From: Frankiales bacterium
GTDB taxonomy: Bacteria; Actinomycetota; Actinomycetes; JAFAQI01
Assembly (NCBI GenBank): GCA_025980465.1
Contig: JAICXJ010000005.1
Span: 1-64,000 of the forward strand
Reading direction: 5' to 3'
Length of the DNA: 64,000 nt
Made by a program: the position numbers and the translations under genes
In this document: one piece after another, positions 36,238 to 44,627 of the stretch
Position numbering within the stretch: the stretch's first letter is position 1
Layout of the letters: every line of letters starts with the position of its first letter
Notes under the pieces: model-generated
Database searches by the model: none
The model's input: the letters and a program-made list of their open reading frames with translations, nothing else
What the model was told of the DNA's origin: nothing

Positions 36238-36762
36238 ATGCTGGTGCTCGGTGTCGCAGCATGCGGCCACAGCACGAAATCCCCGCAACAGAACAGGCTG
36301 GGGATCCGGACTGCCCCGAACATCGCCGCCTTCCTTCGCCAGCCGGTGGCGACTCCCACCGCATGCCCGACCGGCCAGCAGGGATCGGCGTCGGGCCGCA
36401 GCTCGCCGTGGGTGGGCCACGTCGACGTCTCGGTTTTCCTCGACAGCAGCGACCGGCCGGCCGTCATCAGCCGCGTCGGCGCCCGGCTACGCCAGGACCA
36501 ACTGGTCGCGAAGGTGTACTTCGAATCGCAATCCGAGGCCTACGCCGAGTTCCAGCGTCTCTACACCTGCTGGGCGGTAGTTGCCCGCTCCCAGACGCCG
36601 GCGTCCTACCGGCTGGTCCTGGTACCCGGCGCAACCTTCGGCGCGCGCAACCGCTTCGTGGCGAAGGTGCTCCGCACCCCTGGCGTCGACACTGTCAGTT
36701 GCGATCCCGCAGTGCCCTGCGTGAACGTCGTGAACTCCGCCTCCGCGGCGCCGAGCGGCTGA
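36238..36762 (+). CDS. lipoprotein resembling a free FtsX extracellular domain
   Basis: The lipobox LGVAAC is at the start. Then comes a domain matching the FtsX extracellular fold: HVDVSVFLDSSDRPAVISRV (beta strand plus helix), AKVYFESQSEAYAEFQRLY, TPASYRLVLVPG and FVAKVLRTPGVDTVSC. In cell division FtsX this domain sits between membrane helices and activates peptidoglycan hydrolases; here the four-helix permease part is absent. The ATG at 36238 leaves only eight residues before the lipid-attached Cys and no basic start. The same frame extends up to CTG codons at 36199/36205 that would add RLAQRRLAALAT, so a non-AUG start is likely. Confidence 0.7.
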   Translation: MLVLGVAACGHSTKSPQQNRLGIRTAPNIAAFLRQPVATPTACPTGQQGSASGRSSPWVGHVDVSVFLDSSDRPAVISRVGARLRQDQLVAKVYFESQSEAYAEFQRLYTCWAVVARSQTPASYRLVLVPGATFGARNRFVAKVLRTPGVDTVSCDPAVPCVNVVNSASAAPSG

Positions 36763-36769
36763 GGGCCGG

Positions 36770-38014
36770 TCAGGCCGTGTTGTTGTAGATGCCGATGCCG
36801 ACCGGGATCGCCCGACCCACGCTGTTTCGCGAATGCACCCGCAAGACCAGACGCTTCACCGTCCGGTGAATCACGCGGTGGACCACGTGATGGTGGCGGT
36901 GCCGCCTGATGTGCTTGGTGATCCGCACCTTGAGGCGCGCCACGAGCTGCGTGGACCCGCCGCCGTCGAGCGCGAACCCCCTCGCGGCGCCCAGGGCAAC
37001 GAGCAGCCCTGACATTTGGTTCTCGTCGAGACCGTAGTGGTCGCTCGCCTGCGGGCTCTCCACGGTGACGAGCATCAGCTGACGGCCGCCCGACTTCCAC
37101 GCGATCGCGGTGCGCGCGGCGTATCGCTCACTCGCCCGGCAGTACAGCCCGTCTTGGACCTCGCCAGGATTCTGGACGGTCACGGTCCCGACGCCGTACG
37201 CCTGTTCGAACGGGAGTGGCGCATCGGTGCCGAGCGAGCGCGAGGCGGTGATCGGGGTGTCCATCGGCAATCCGAGCAGCCAGCCGACCGCGTCGGCGCC
37301 GCGCGCGACCAGCAGCATTCCGCCGGGCGGCAGCCATCGCTGTTGCCGGCCGCGTGTGACGAGCTGGTTGTTCACCACCGCGCGGGCCTCGGCGTACGCC
37401 GGCATCGGGATCCGGTGATGGCCCCACGCCTGGGTGTAGAGCGTCAGGCCCTGCGGCACCGCCACCTCGTTGATCGCCGACAGCGGGTACGACGATCCGT
37501 TGGCATGCACGTCCCCGTCGAGCCAGACGTGGCCATCCTCCGCGAGACCGTCGGTGCCGACACCGGCGACGTGTTCCGGGGCCGAGGTCATCACCATCGG
37601 CCGGCCGTGGCTGATGAACGGCACGGTCGGAGCGCCGTAGCCGAAGTTGAAGAACATCGCGTTGGTGGCGGCGACGAGCTGGTGATGAGCCGCCAGCGTC
37701 GTCAGCAGGTAGCGGGAGGTCAGCGCGTGGTTGAGCGGAGCGACTGAGACCGCCGGGTTGGCGAGGTCGATTCGCACCACGTCGATGTTCACCCAGCCAC
37801 GGCCGCCGCGAGCGAAGGTCTCAGCCAGGCTGACCCCCGGTCCCAGCCGGTGATGCCGCCACTGGGTGTCGGCGTTGACGATCGGGATTGCCTTGGGGCA
37901 GAAGTCGTAACGGCCACTCGGCTGCGCTCCTGCCGGCGTGCTTGCGGCCGTGAGGGCGAGCGCCGCGACCAGTGCCCCCGAAACCGTAAGCGAGACCCCC
38001 GTCGTCCGCCGCAT
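36770..38014 (-). CDS. secreted phosphodiester glycosidase (NAGPA/DUF2233) domain protein
   Basis: Start ATG 38014 gives 414 residues with a signal peptide (MRRTTGVSLTVSGALVAALA). The domain has VAATNAMFFNFGYGAPTVPF, the central RTAIAWKSGGRQLMLVTVE and GLDENQMSGLLVALGAARG followed by FALDGGGSTQLVAR. These are the NAGPA-type signatures seen in enzymes that remove terminal GlcNAc from phosphodiesters. The tail is unusually rich in His/Arg/Val (KHIRRHRHHHVVHRVIHR) and may bind metal or wall polymer. Convergent to the FtsX-like lipoprotein, 8 bp between stops. Confidence 0.85.
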   Translation of the reverse strand: MRRTTGVSLTVSGALVAALALTAASTPAGAQPSGRYDFCPKAIPIVNADTQWRHHRLGPGVSLAETFARGGRGWVNIDVVRIDLANPAVSVAPLNHALTSRYLLTTLAAHHQLVAATNAMFFNFGYGAPTVPFISHGRPMVMTSAPEHVAGVGTDGLAEDGHVWLDGDVHANGSSYPLSAINEVAVPQGLTLYTQAWGHHRIPMPAYAEARAVVNNQLVTRGRQQRWLPPGGMLLVARGADAVGWLLGLPMDTPITASRSLGTDAPLPFEQAYGVGTVTVQNPGEVQDGLYCRASERYAARTAIAWKSGGRQLMLVTVESPQASDHYGLDENQMSGLLVALGAARGFALDGGGSTQLVARLKVRITKHIRRHRHHHVVHRVIHRTVKRLVLRVHSRNSVGRAIPVGIGIYNNTA

Positions 38015-38076
38015 TCGAACAGTGTCGGGGAAATGAAAGATCAACTGAACAAAACCGGAAAATTCTCCGATCCGGG

Positions 38077-38997
38077 TCAGTGATGATGAGCGGCCGGCTC
38101 GTGCTCGCTGTGGCCGGCCGGCTCGAGCTGAAAGGTCGAGTGCTCGACGTCGAAGTGGCCTGCGAGGCACGCCTGCAGCTCGTCGAGGAGCGCCGGTGCC
38201 CGCCCGCTGGTGAAGCAGTCGTCGTTGATGACCACGTGCACCGACAGCGCCGGCAACCCGGAGGTCACGGTCCAGACGTGCAGATCGTGGACGTCGACGA
38301 CGTAGTCAGCCTCGATGAGGTGGCGGCGTACCAGCTCCAGGTCGAGCTCGCTCGGTGCCGCCTCGAGCAGCACGCGGCCGGACGCCGTCAGCAACGCCCG
38401 GGCCGCGCGCAGAAGTAGCAGCACGACGACGAGCGAGGCAATCGGGTCGGCACGCTGCCAGCCGGTCGTGACGATCACGACGCCGGCAATGACGGCAGCG
38501 GCGAAGCCGTACGCGTCGGTGACGATGTGCGCGATCGCGCCCGCGACATTGAGCGACCGGCGCTCAGTCCGATGCAGCAGCGCCGCGCAGAACCCGTTGA
38601 CGACCAGCCCGATCGAGCCGACCACGACGACGGTGCCGCCGCCGACGGTCGCGGGATGAACCAGCCGGCGGATCGCCTCGACCGTGATGATCGCGGCGAT
38701 GACCAGCAGCGATACGCCGTTGAACGCCGCCGAGAGCACTTCGGCGCGGGCCAGCCCGAAGGTCCAGTGGCCGAATGCGGGCCGTCGGGCGAGGCGCGCG
38801 GCGACGACGGCCGCGCCGATGGCGAGCACGTCGGTGACCATGTGGCCGGCGTCCGCGAGCAGCGCCAGCGAGTGGACCAGGACCGCCGCGACGAGCTCGC
38901 CGACGACGAATGCCGCCAGCAGACCAAGCGCGCCTAGTAGAAGGCGCTCGTCATACGCGGCGTGGTCGTGCCCCTCGTGGTCGGGCGAGAAGGTCAC
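38077..38997 (-). CDS. cation diffusion facilitator, zinc-type exporter
   Basis: The 306-residue CDF protein starts from GTG 38997. It has a His-rich N-terminus (DHEGHDH), six helices with the metal site HSLALLADAGHMVTDVLA and its partner HIVTDAYGFAAAV, and a cytoplasmic C-terminal domain DLHVWTVTSGLPALSVHVV. The tail is His-rich (GHSEHEPAAHHH). It exports Zn2+, Cd2+ or Co2+ in exchange for protons. Divergent from the His-rich PadR regulator, with a shared 129 bp promoter region carrying a palindrome. Confidence 0.93.
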   Translation of the reverse strand: MTFSPDHEGHDHAAYDERLLLGALGLLAAFVVGELVAAVLVHSLALLADAGHMVTDVLAIGAAVVAARLARRPAFGHWTFGLARAEVLSAAFNGVSLLVIAAIITVEAIRRLVHPATVGGGTVVVVGSIGLVVNGFCAALLHRTERRSLNVAGAIAHIVTDAYGFAAAVIAGVVIVTTGWQRADPIASLVVVLLLLRAARALLTASGRVLLEAAPSELDLELVRRHLIEADYVVDVHDLHVWTVTSGLPALSVHVVINDDCFTSGRAPALLDELQACLAGHFDVEHSTFQLEPAGHSEHEPAAHHH

Positions 38998-39042
38998 GCC
39001 ACCGATCTTGGCATGTCGACAGGCGTGACTCGTAACACCTCC

Positions 39043-39064
39043 ATGATATGTTGCCGATATATCG
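39043..39064. promoter_or_regulatory. candidate PadR operator in the CDF/PadR intergenic region
   Basis: A perfect palindrome CGATATATCG lies at 39055-39064, preceded by ATGATATG (39043-39050). The patch is AT-rich in otherwise GC-rich DNA, between the divergent starts at 38997 and 39127. ATATCG/CGATAT-type sites are typical for PadR-like dimers. It probably controls both genes. Confidence 0.5.
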
Positions 39065-39126
39065 CGAGCGGACGGGAAGGTTCGTGAACAGCCCCGAACC
39101 GGGAGAACCCGAGAACGGAGAACCAC

Positions 39127-39714
39127 ATGACGAGGTACGACGACGAGCCGGGACACCACCGGCTCCACGACCGGCATGGCGAGCGCCATGCCCACCGGCA
39201 CGGTCACCGCGACCGGTGGGCCCACCATCACGGCGGCGGACGATGGGAGGGCCGACGCGCCAACCGGGGCGACGTCCGGGCTGCTGTGCTGGCACTGCTC
39301 GGCGAGGAACCGATGCACGGCTACCAGATCATCCAGGAGCTCAGCGAGCGCAGCGGCGGTGCCTGGACACCCAGCCCGGGCTCGATCTATCCGGCCCTGC
39401 AACTCCTTCAGGACGAGGGCCTGGTCAGCGCCGCCGAGACCGACGGAAAGCGGGTCTTCACCCTCACCGCCTCGGGCCGCGAGCAGGCCGAGAGACGCGG
39501 CGACGGCCCGCTGCCGTGGGAGGCCGCAGCGCGCGGGGAGGGAGCGAGCTACGGCGAGCTCCGTCAGCTGGTCGGCAGCGTGGCGGCGGCCGTCCGCCAG
39601 GTCGCGGTAGCCGGCGACGATGGCCAGGCCGCGAAGGCGGTCGAGCTGCTCCGCTCGACCCGCCGCGACCTCTACCGCCTGCTTGCCGAGGACGACAGCC
39701 CGCCGAGCGAGTAG
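39127..39714 (+). CDS. PadR family regulator with His-rich N-terminus
   Basis: Of 195 residues, 1-45 are extremely His-rich (HHRLHDRHGERHAHRHGHRD and WAHHHGGG). The winged-helix PadR domain follows (about 46-110; VLALLGEEPMHGYQIIQELS, WTPSPGSIYPALQLLQDEGLV and the wing DGKRVFTLTASGREQ), then a dimerisation helix. The His tract and the divergent zinc-type CDF exporter argue for a metal-responsive repressor. Homologues with this His-rich extension are known, but I cannot name a characterised orthologue. Confidence 0.9.
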   Translation: MTRYDDEPGHHRLHDRHGERHAHRHGHRDRWAHHHGGGRWEGRRANRGDVRAAVLALLGEEPMHGYQIIQELSERSGGAWTPSPGSIYPALQLLQDEGLVSAAETDGKRVFTLTASGREQAERRGDGPLPWEAAARGEGASYGELRQLVGSVAAAVRQVAVAGDDGQAAKAVELLRSTRRDLYRLLAEDDSPPSE

Positions 39715-39759
39715 GCGGACCGAGCTCCTCCCTGACGGACGCTCCTCGGCCGCGAACCG

Positions 39760-41427
39760 TCAGCTGCCGGGGTATGCGCCGTCGGCCTCCCTGCGCCGGC
39801 GGCGCAACGTCACTGTCAGTACTCGCTCGCTGTCACGAGCCTCGGCGAGATCGCGGCGGCGGCCCACCAGCAGATCCTGCAACGACACGATCCCGATCGG
39901 AGCGCCGTCCGGCTCCCCAGCTGCTGGTCTGGCCCGGACCACGCAATGGGTGGTGTGGTGGTCCGCCATGAGGTACGCGACCTCCCGCAGCGTGGAGTCC
40001 GGGTAGGTCGTGACGAGAAGCTCGGGCAGTGGAGCGGCGAGATCTTCCCATCGGTCCATCACGTCGGCGACGAACATCGTCTCGAGCGGATCGACGTCGT
40101 ACTCACGCGAGAGGTGGTAGCCCCGTCGGGCGATCTTTTCGGTCAGCACCGATCGCTTCAGGCAGAGCACCGAGACGCAGTACGCCACCGAGGAACCGAC
40201 CAGCAACGGCAGCATCGCCTCGACCCGCCCGGTCAGCTCGATCGCGAACACCACCCCGGTGAACGGCGACCGCATCACTCCACCGAGCACGCCGGCAAGC
40301 GCGACCAGCGGCCAGAAGCCGACACCGACCGACGGGAACAGGTGGGCCTCGACCGTGCCTAGCGCGCCGCCGATCATGAACATCGGTGCGAGCACTCCGC
40401 CGGATGTGCCCGATCCCAGCGACAGCGACCAGATCACGGTCTTGACGACCAGAATGCCGCCGACCAGGCCGAGGCCGATCGAGCCGGTCAGCTCGGCGTC
40501 GATGATGTTGTAGCCGACGCCCAGGGTTTGCGGGACGATCAGGCCGCCGATGCCGATCACCAGGCCACCGATCGCCGGCCACCACATCCAATGCAGCGGC
40601 AGCAGCCGGAAGCCGTCCTCCGATGCGTAGACGAGCACCGTCGCGATGAGCGCCAGCAGCCCGGAGACGATTCCGGACACCACGCACAACAGCAGAGCGC
40701 CGCTCGTGATGTGCAGCACTCCATGGACCGGGAACAGCCTGCCGCTGCCGAGCAGATGCCAACGCACCCCGGTCCCGACCGCGACCGCGACCGCTACCGG
40801 CACGAAGCTGCGCGGCCGCCATTCAAACAGCAACAGCTCGACGGCCAGCAGCACGGCGGCGAGCGGGGTGTTGAAGGTGGCGGCCATCCCGGCCGCGGCG
40901 CCGGAGACCAACAAGGTCTTGCGCTCGTCCGCGGTGAGGTGCAGGAACTGCGCGAGCAGCGACCCGACCGCGCCGCCGGTCATGATGATGGGTCCCTCGG
41001 CGCCGAACGGCCCGCCGGTGCCGATCGCGACGGCTGACGCCAACGGCTTGAGAATGGCGACCCGCGGCTGCACCTTGCTGCCGCCGATGAGGATCGCCTC
41101 GATTGCCTCCGGCATGCCGTGGCCACGGATCTTCTCGGATCCGAATCTCGCCAGCACACCGATCACGAGCCCGCCGCCCACGGGCGCGAGCAGGATGAGA
41201 AATGGGTTGTGATGGATCGCGCCTGGTGCGATCAGCGAGGTGCCGAGGCGGTGGTAGAAGACCCCGTTGGTGATGAAGCCGATCAGTCGCAGCAGGCACC
41301 AGGACACGCCGCCACTCAGCGCGCCGATCGGTGCAGCGATCGCGGCGATCAGGAGCATGCGGCGGCTCACGCTGAAATCGCCGAGATGACCGACGTCGCG
41401 GACCTCCCGGACGGCGGGGTCGGTCAC
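39760..41427 (-). CDS. ClC-type chloride channel/transporter with CBS region
   Basis: This 555-residue protein has the ClC signature segments GHGMPEAIEAI, GTGGPFGAEGPIIMTGG (gating Glu as in H+/Cl- antiporters), ATFNTPLAAVLLAVE and GSGTSGGVLAPMFMIGGALG. A C-terminal cytoplasmic region (about 425-540) with two CBS motifs follows (MFVADVMDRWEDL, LREVAYLMADHHTTHCVV). It moves Cl- across the membrane and CBS domains may sense nucleotides. Monocistronic by appearance. Confidence 0.93.
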   Translation of the reverse strand: MTDPAVREVRDVGHLGDFSVSRRMLLIAAIAAPIGALSGGVSWCLLRLIGFITNGVFYHRLGTSLIAPGAIHHNPFLILLAPVGGGLVIGVLARFGSEKIRGHGMPEAIEAILIGGSKVQPRVAILKPLASAVAIGTGGPFGAEGPIIMTGGAVGSLLAQFLHLTADERKTLLVSGAAAGMAATFNTPLAAVLLAVELLLFEWRPRSFVPVAVAVAVGTGVRWHLLGSGRLFPVHGVLHITSGALLLCVVSGIVSGLLALIATVLVYASEDGFRLLPLHWMWWPAIGGLVIGIGGLIVPQTLGVGYNIIDAELTGSIGLGLVGGILVVKTVIWSLSLGSGTSGGVLAPMFMIGGALGTVEAHLFPSVGVGFWPLVALAGVLGGVMRSPFTGVVFAIELTGRVEAMLPLLVGSSVAYCVSVLCLKRSVLTEKIARRGYHLSREYDVDPLETMFVADVMDRWEDLAAPLPELLVTTYPDSTLREVAYLMADHHTTHCVVRARPAAGEPDGAPIGIVSLQDLLVGRRRDLAEARDSERVLTVTLRRRRREADGAYPGS

Positions 41428-41689
41428 TTCAGTCCGATTCGTCGTACGGCGGATACGTGCCTCGATGCGACCCTGAAACTGGGCGGCATCATGCAGAGCG
41501 CATTAGTTGCAGGATACAGCGTTCGCCATGATCACTGATTACCGGGTGGCGTCACGCCTGAGGCGCCAGCGCAGGGCACGACGAACGTCACCAGCCCGGG
41601 CACTCGGCGCAGGGACCGACCCCAGTTGGCCCGGTCTACCTGAGCCGTAAGTGAGGCCCTCCGGTGCGGTCACTGTGTGCCGCGCGCGG

Positions 41690-42526
41690 TCACCCGCCGT
41701 GATGGGTACGTCGGAAGCGGGCAGCGATCTGGTGACCGTTGGCGCCGTGGAGGAGCGCACTCCGCCAGGTGTAGACGTACTTCGGTGCCCTTCCGTAGCC
41801 GCAGACGAGAACCTCCGCGATAGAGGCTCCCGCGGGCTTCGACGTACCGGCACCTGCCGAAAGGACCGAGTAGCCCTTGCCTGAGTAGAGGATGTTGTTG
41901 CGGTGACCCCAGCATCCGGAGGCCGTCGGGGTCTGGCAGGCGATGTTGATGCCTGAGGTTGCGGAATAGCCGTCGTTGTACATCCAGTCGTAGTCGGCGG
42001 CGAGCGGGCCGAGGTCCTCGGCCCAGATCGAACCCCACTCGCCGATTCCGAGCGCGCGAAGCGTTGACACCCGCATCGACGGGTCGATCCGCAGGCCCGC
42101 GGCGACGTTGGAAAGATGATTCAGCGGCGCGGTGAGACCCTTGAACGGACGCAGGCCGCGGTCGACCCGCTCAAGGTTGGTAATCACGAACGTCTGCCGC
42201 GCAACCGAGAGCCTTCGGTAGTTGCGCGGCAGCACCAGCGCGTGCTTCTTCATGTGTTCGTGCGACCGCGCGCGATCGATCGCTTCCACAACGAGCTTGA
42301 TGCAGGTCGGAGTGTTGCGCCCCCTCGCCGCACACACCGAGAAGTAATCAGGCGACGGCTGGATGTTGGATCGCACCGAGCCCACTCGCGACGGCTGAAG
42401 GTGTAGCAGTGAGGCGATACGGATCGGCAACCGGTTGGTGTCGGCACTCGCCCGCTGACTTGGCGTGGCAACGGCTACGAGCGCAGTCGCGAGGACGAGA
42501 GCCGCAAGCCCGGACGTCCTTCGCAT
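41690..42526 (-). CDS. secreted CAP (SCP/PR-1) domain protein
   Basis: This 278-residue exported protein has a signal peptide (1-28). The CAP domain has FVITNLERVDRGLRPFKGLT (conserved Asn/Glu region), WAEDLGPLAADYDWMYNDGY and GCWGHRNNILYSG, which contains the conserved His. The C-terminus is basic and His-rich (RRTHHGG). CAP proteins are common secreted proteins of actinobacteria. The upstream leader region (42527-42779) is unusually long. Confidence 0.85.
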   Translation of the reverse strand: MRRTSGLAALVLATALVAVATPSQRASADTNRLPIRIASLLHLQPSRVGSVRSNIQPSPDYFSVCAARGRNTPTCIKLVVEAIDRARSHEHMKKHALVLPRNYRRLSVARQTFVITNLERVDRGLRPFKGLTAPLNHLSNVAAGLRIDPSMRVSTLRALGIGEWGSIWAEDLGPLAADYDWMYNDGYSATSGINIACQTPTASGCWGHRNNILYSGKGYSVLSAGAGTSKPAGASIAEVLVCGYGRAPKYVYTWRSALLHGANGHQIAARFRRTHHGG

Positions 42527-42832
42527 GGAGCGTTCATCGGACTAATCGGATCTTGGTGACAATCCGCCAACGGGGTGACACCGGAAATCTACGCTCGGCC
42601 ATTCGGGTGACTATTGGTTTTGCCGCCGAAAATCTCGGATATAACCGACGCGCTGTCGACACCGGGGAGACCCGGCACGGCCGCCCCAGAGCAGCGCGAC
42701 GGGCGTTAACGGTTCGCATTGCCGAAGCGCCCCCACGACGGACCCCGAAATTCACCTGAGGGGTACGAGCGGAGCCCACCTGTTCCGCTGCGCCCGTCGC
42801 GCTAATTCCACCGCGTGGTGAGCAGGCAGTGG
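42527..42832. other. leader/intergenic region between CAP gene and tRNA-Met
   Basis: No gene is seen. On the minus strand the part next to tRNA-Met (about 42700-42779) reads CAGGTGAATTTCGGGGTC and GCGAACCGTTAACG. These recall pieces of the ydaO (c-di-AMP) riboswitch found before cell-wall genes, but the match is incomplete and I do not call it. An AT-richer patch at 42600-42660 may hold the promoter. Confidence 0.3.
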
Positions 42833-42906
42833 TGGGGCAGGCAGGACTCGAACCTGCGGCCTAGGGATTATGAGTCCCCAGCTCTAACCAGCTGAGCTAC
42901 TGCCCC
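42833..42906 (-). tRNA. tRNA-Met (anticodon CAU)
   Basis: The 74-base minus-strand cloverleaf has acceptor GGGGCAG pairing with CTGCCCC, D-arm GCTC/GAGC, anticodon stem GGGGA/TCCCT with loop CTCATAA (anticodon CAT), T-arm GCAGG-TTCGAGT-CCTGC and discriminator A. The acceptor starts with a normal G-C pair, so it is an elongator and not an initiator. A tRNA-Ile2 type (modified CAU) is not excluded. Confidence 0.93.
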
Positions 42907-42958
42907 GCGCCGTCAATCCTGCCGTACGGGCGGCGGACGGGCCGATCGATGTCGCTGG

Positions 42959-43031
42959 CTCCCCCATCTGGACTCGAACCAGAAACCTACCGGTTAACAG
43001 CCGGTCGCTCTGCCAATTGAGCTATGGGGGA
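42959..43031 (-). tRNA. tRNA-Asn (anticodon GUU)
   Basis: The 73-base minus-strand cloverleaf has acceptor TCCCCCA with TGGGGGA, D-arm GCTC/GAGC, anticodon loop CTGTTAA (anticodon GTT), T-arm CTGG-TTCGAGT-CCAG and discriminator G. It lies 52 bp from tRNA-Met on the same strand, and the two are likely one transcript. Confidence 0.95.
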
Positions 43032-43076
43032 TGGGCCGGGCCCGCGGTGCTCTACCCAGCGCGAAGCCAGACTACC

Positions 43077-43529
43077 GTGAACATTGTGCGCAAGATTCTG
43101 CTCTCGCCGAAATGGTGGGGGCTGCACCTGTTCGTCGTCGTACTGGTGTTGGTTTTCTTGCGCCTCGGACTGTGGCAATGGCATCGGGCGCAGTCGCCGA
43201 GCGGCGGCCTGCAGAACTGGGCTTACGCCTTCCAGTGGCCGCTGTTCGCGATTTTCGGGGTCGTTCTCTACTGGAAGACCCTCAAGATCGAAGTCGACGG
43301 TGAAGCCGACGACTCCGGCGAATCGCCCCGCCCGCTGACCTCGCGACTGAGGGCGGCTCCGCTGCCGGAGCCGAAGATCGAGCATCGTCCCGGCGTACGG
43401 ATCGGCATCTCGGCCCCCTCGGCCGAGATCGATGAGGACGACGAAGAAGTAGCGACGTACAACGCCTACCTCGCTCGCCTCAACGCGCAGGCCGCCCAAG
43501 CCTCCGCCGAACCGCAACGGAGCAGATGA
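43077..43529 (+). CDS. small membrane protein with SURF1-like start
   Basis: The GTG at 43077 (or 43086) gives about 150 residues. Helix 1 reads GLHLFVVVLVLVFLRLGLWQ followed by WHRA; the LGLWQW pattern is also seen at the first helix of SURF1-like proteins. A second hydrophobic segment (FQWPLFAIFGVVLYW) and an acidic cytoplasmic tail (IDEDDEEVATYNAYLARLN) follow. The stop overlaps the next start (ATGA). The family is conserved in actinobacteria next to the DUF3817 gene; the role is unknown. Confidence 0.82.
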   Translation: MNIVRKILLSPKWWGLHLFVVVLVLVFLRLGLWQWHRAQSPSGGLQNWAYAFQWPLFAIFGVVLYWKTLKIEVDGEADDSGESPRPLTSRLRAAPLPEPKIEHRPGVRIGISAPSAEIDEDDEEVATYNAYLARLNAQAAQASAEPQRSR

Positions 43530-43894
43530 CCCCGATGAGCCAGCTGTTCGACATCCACGGTGTCGAAGGTGCCCTGATGCGTTACCGCGTTGTCGCCTTG
43601 ATCGTCAGTGTCCTACTGGTGGTGCTGTTCGGTATCGGCCTGCCGCTGCACTTCGATGGCAACCACAACGCCGTCGACGCGATCGTCGGTACGGCGCATG
43701 GCGTCTTCTTCTATCCGCTGTACATCCTGTTGACGCTCGACCTGACCCGGCGGCTACGCATGACACCGATCCAGCTGATCCTCACGGTGGCGGCGGGCAC
43801 GATTCCGATCGCGTCGTTCTATGCCGAACGGCGAACGACCGCGTTCGTCCGCGAGCGTCAGGCAGCGCCAGCCGACGTTGCACCCGCGATCTAG
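43526..43894 (+). CDS. DUF3817 membrane protein
   Basis: This 122-residue protein has three helices: YRVVALIVSVLLVVLFGIGL, then IVGTAHGVFFYPLYILLTLD with the family GxxHG signature, then PIQLILTVAAGTIPIASFY followed by AERR. It matches DUF3817 integral membrane proteins. ATG overlaps the stop of the preceding gene. Function unknown. Confidence 0.88.
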   Translation: MTPMSQLFDIHGVEGALMRYRVVALIVSVLLVVLFGIGLPLHFDGNHNAVDAIVGTAHGVFFYPLYILLTLDLTRRLRMTPIQLILTVAAGTIPIASFYAERRTTAFVRERQAAPADVAPAI

Positions 43895-44532
43895 AGCGGC
43901 GGCTCGGTCGGCGGAGTCACCGGCGGCGGCATGCTCGGCGGGACAGGAGGCGGCATGGTTGCCGCGGGCGGCGGCGGCGCCGTCGAGCCCGGAGCAGCCG
44001 TTGACCAGGACTGCATCCCACCGCCAGCGCCCGAGTGCGCCCACGGTGTCGGCTCGTCACTCGATAACGCGCCCATGACGGCGGCCGCCGCGTTGACCAG
44101 CACGATGATGAGGAGCAGGTAACCGCCCCACCTGATCCCCTCACTGGCGCTCACGCCGTCGCCGAAATTGATGTGGCGGTGAGGCAACGTGAACAACCGG
44201 ATCAGGTAGAGGAACGCGCCGAGTGCACACACGCCGGCTGCGGGCCAGCGAGCGTCGAATGACATCTCGGGTAGCTGGTCGCGCGCGAAGATCACGGCGG
44301 CGGTGTAAATAGTGCCGATGAAGATCAGCAGCAGCCCTAGCGTCGAGTAACTGTGCCAGGCGGTATCGCTGACCGGCGTCGCGAGGTTGTCGAACGCAGG
44401 CAAAGGTCCCGAGTAGTTGGTGCCCCACCAAGGAAAAAAGGAGGCGATGGCGGCAGCCAGACCCGTCCCGAGGACGACGAGGTCGTACGGCGGCGTCGAG
44501 TTCATCCCCGGCGCGGTCGAGGACTGCGACAT
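43891..44532 (-). CDS. four-helix membrane protein with Pro-rich tail
   Basis: Start ATG 44532 gives 213 residues. It has four hydrophobic segments (DLVVLGTGLAAAIASFFPWW, STLGLLLIFIGTIYTAAVIF, AAGVCALGAFLYLIRLF and GGYLLLIIVLVNAAAAVMGA) and a C-terminal tail of PPPPAATMPPPVPPSMPPP character. The FFPWW start recalls small actinobacterial membrane proteins of unknown role. Its stop overlaps the convergent DUF3817 stop by 4 bp. Confidence 0.72.
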   Translation of the reverse strand: MSQSSTAPGMNSTPPYDLVVLGTGLAAAIASFFPWWGTNYSGPLPAFDNLATPVSDTAWHSYSTLGLLLIFIGTIYTAAVIFARDQLPEMSFDARWPAAGVCALGAFLYLIRLFTLPHRHINFGDGVSASEGIRWGGYLLLIIVLVNAAAAVMGALSSDEPTPWAHSGAGGGMQSWSTAAPGSTAPPPPAATMPPPVPPSMPPPVTPPTEPPL

Positions 44533-44627
44533 GACATTCCCCCAAGGGGTCGGCTGCCGCCCAGAATGTCTGCCGCTAGCAGGGAAAACAAGCACGGCGC
44601 GACCGGGTACGCGGCCTCGGGCCGCCG

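Noticed and set aside
42700..42779. Possible ydaO (c-di-AMP) riboswitch before the CAP-domain gene
   Set aside because: GGTGAAT and CGAACCGTTAAC segments recall the consensus, but the CAGCTAAC/GTAGGCG core is not present. A covariance-model search would be needed to call it.
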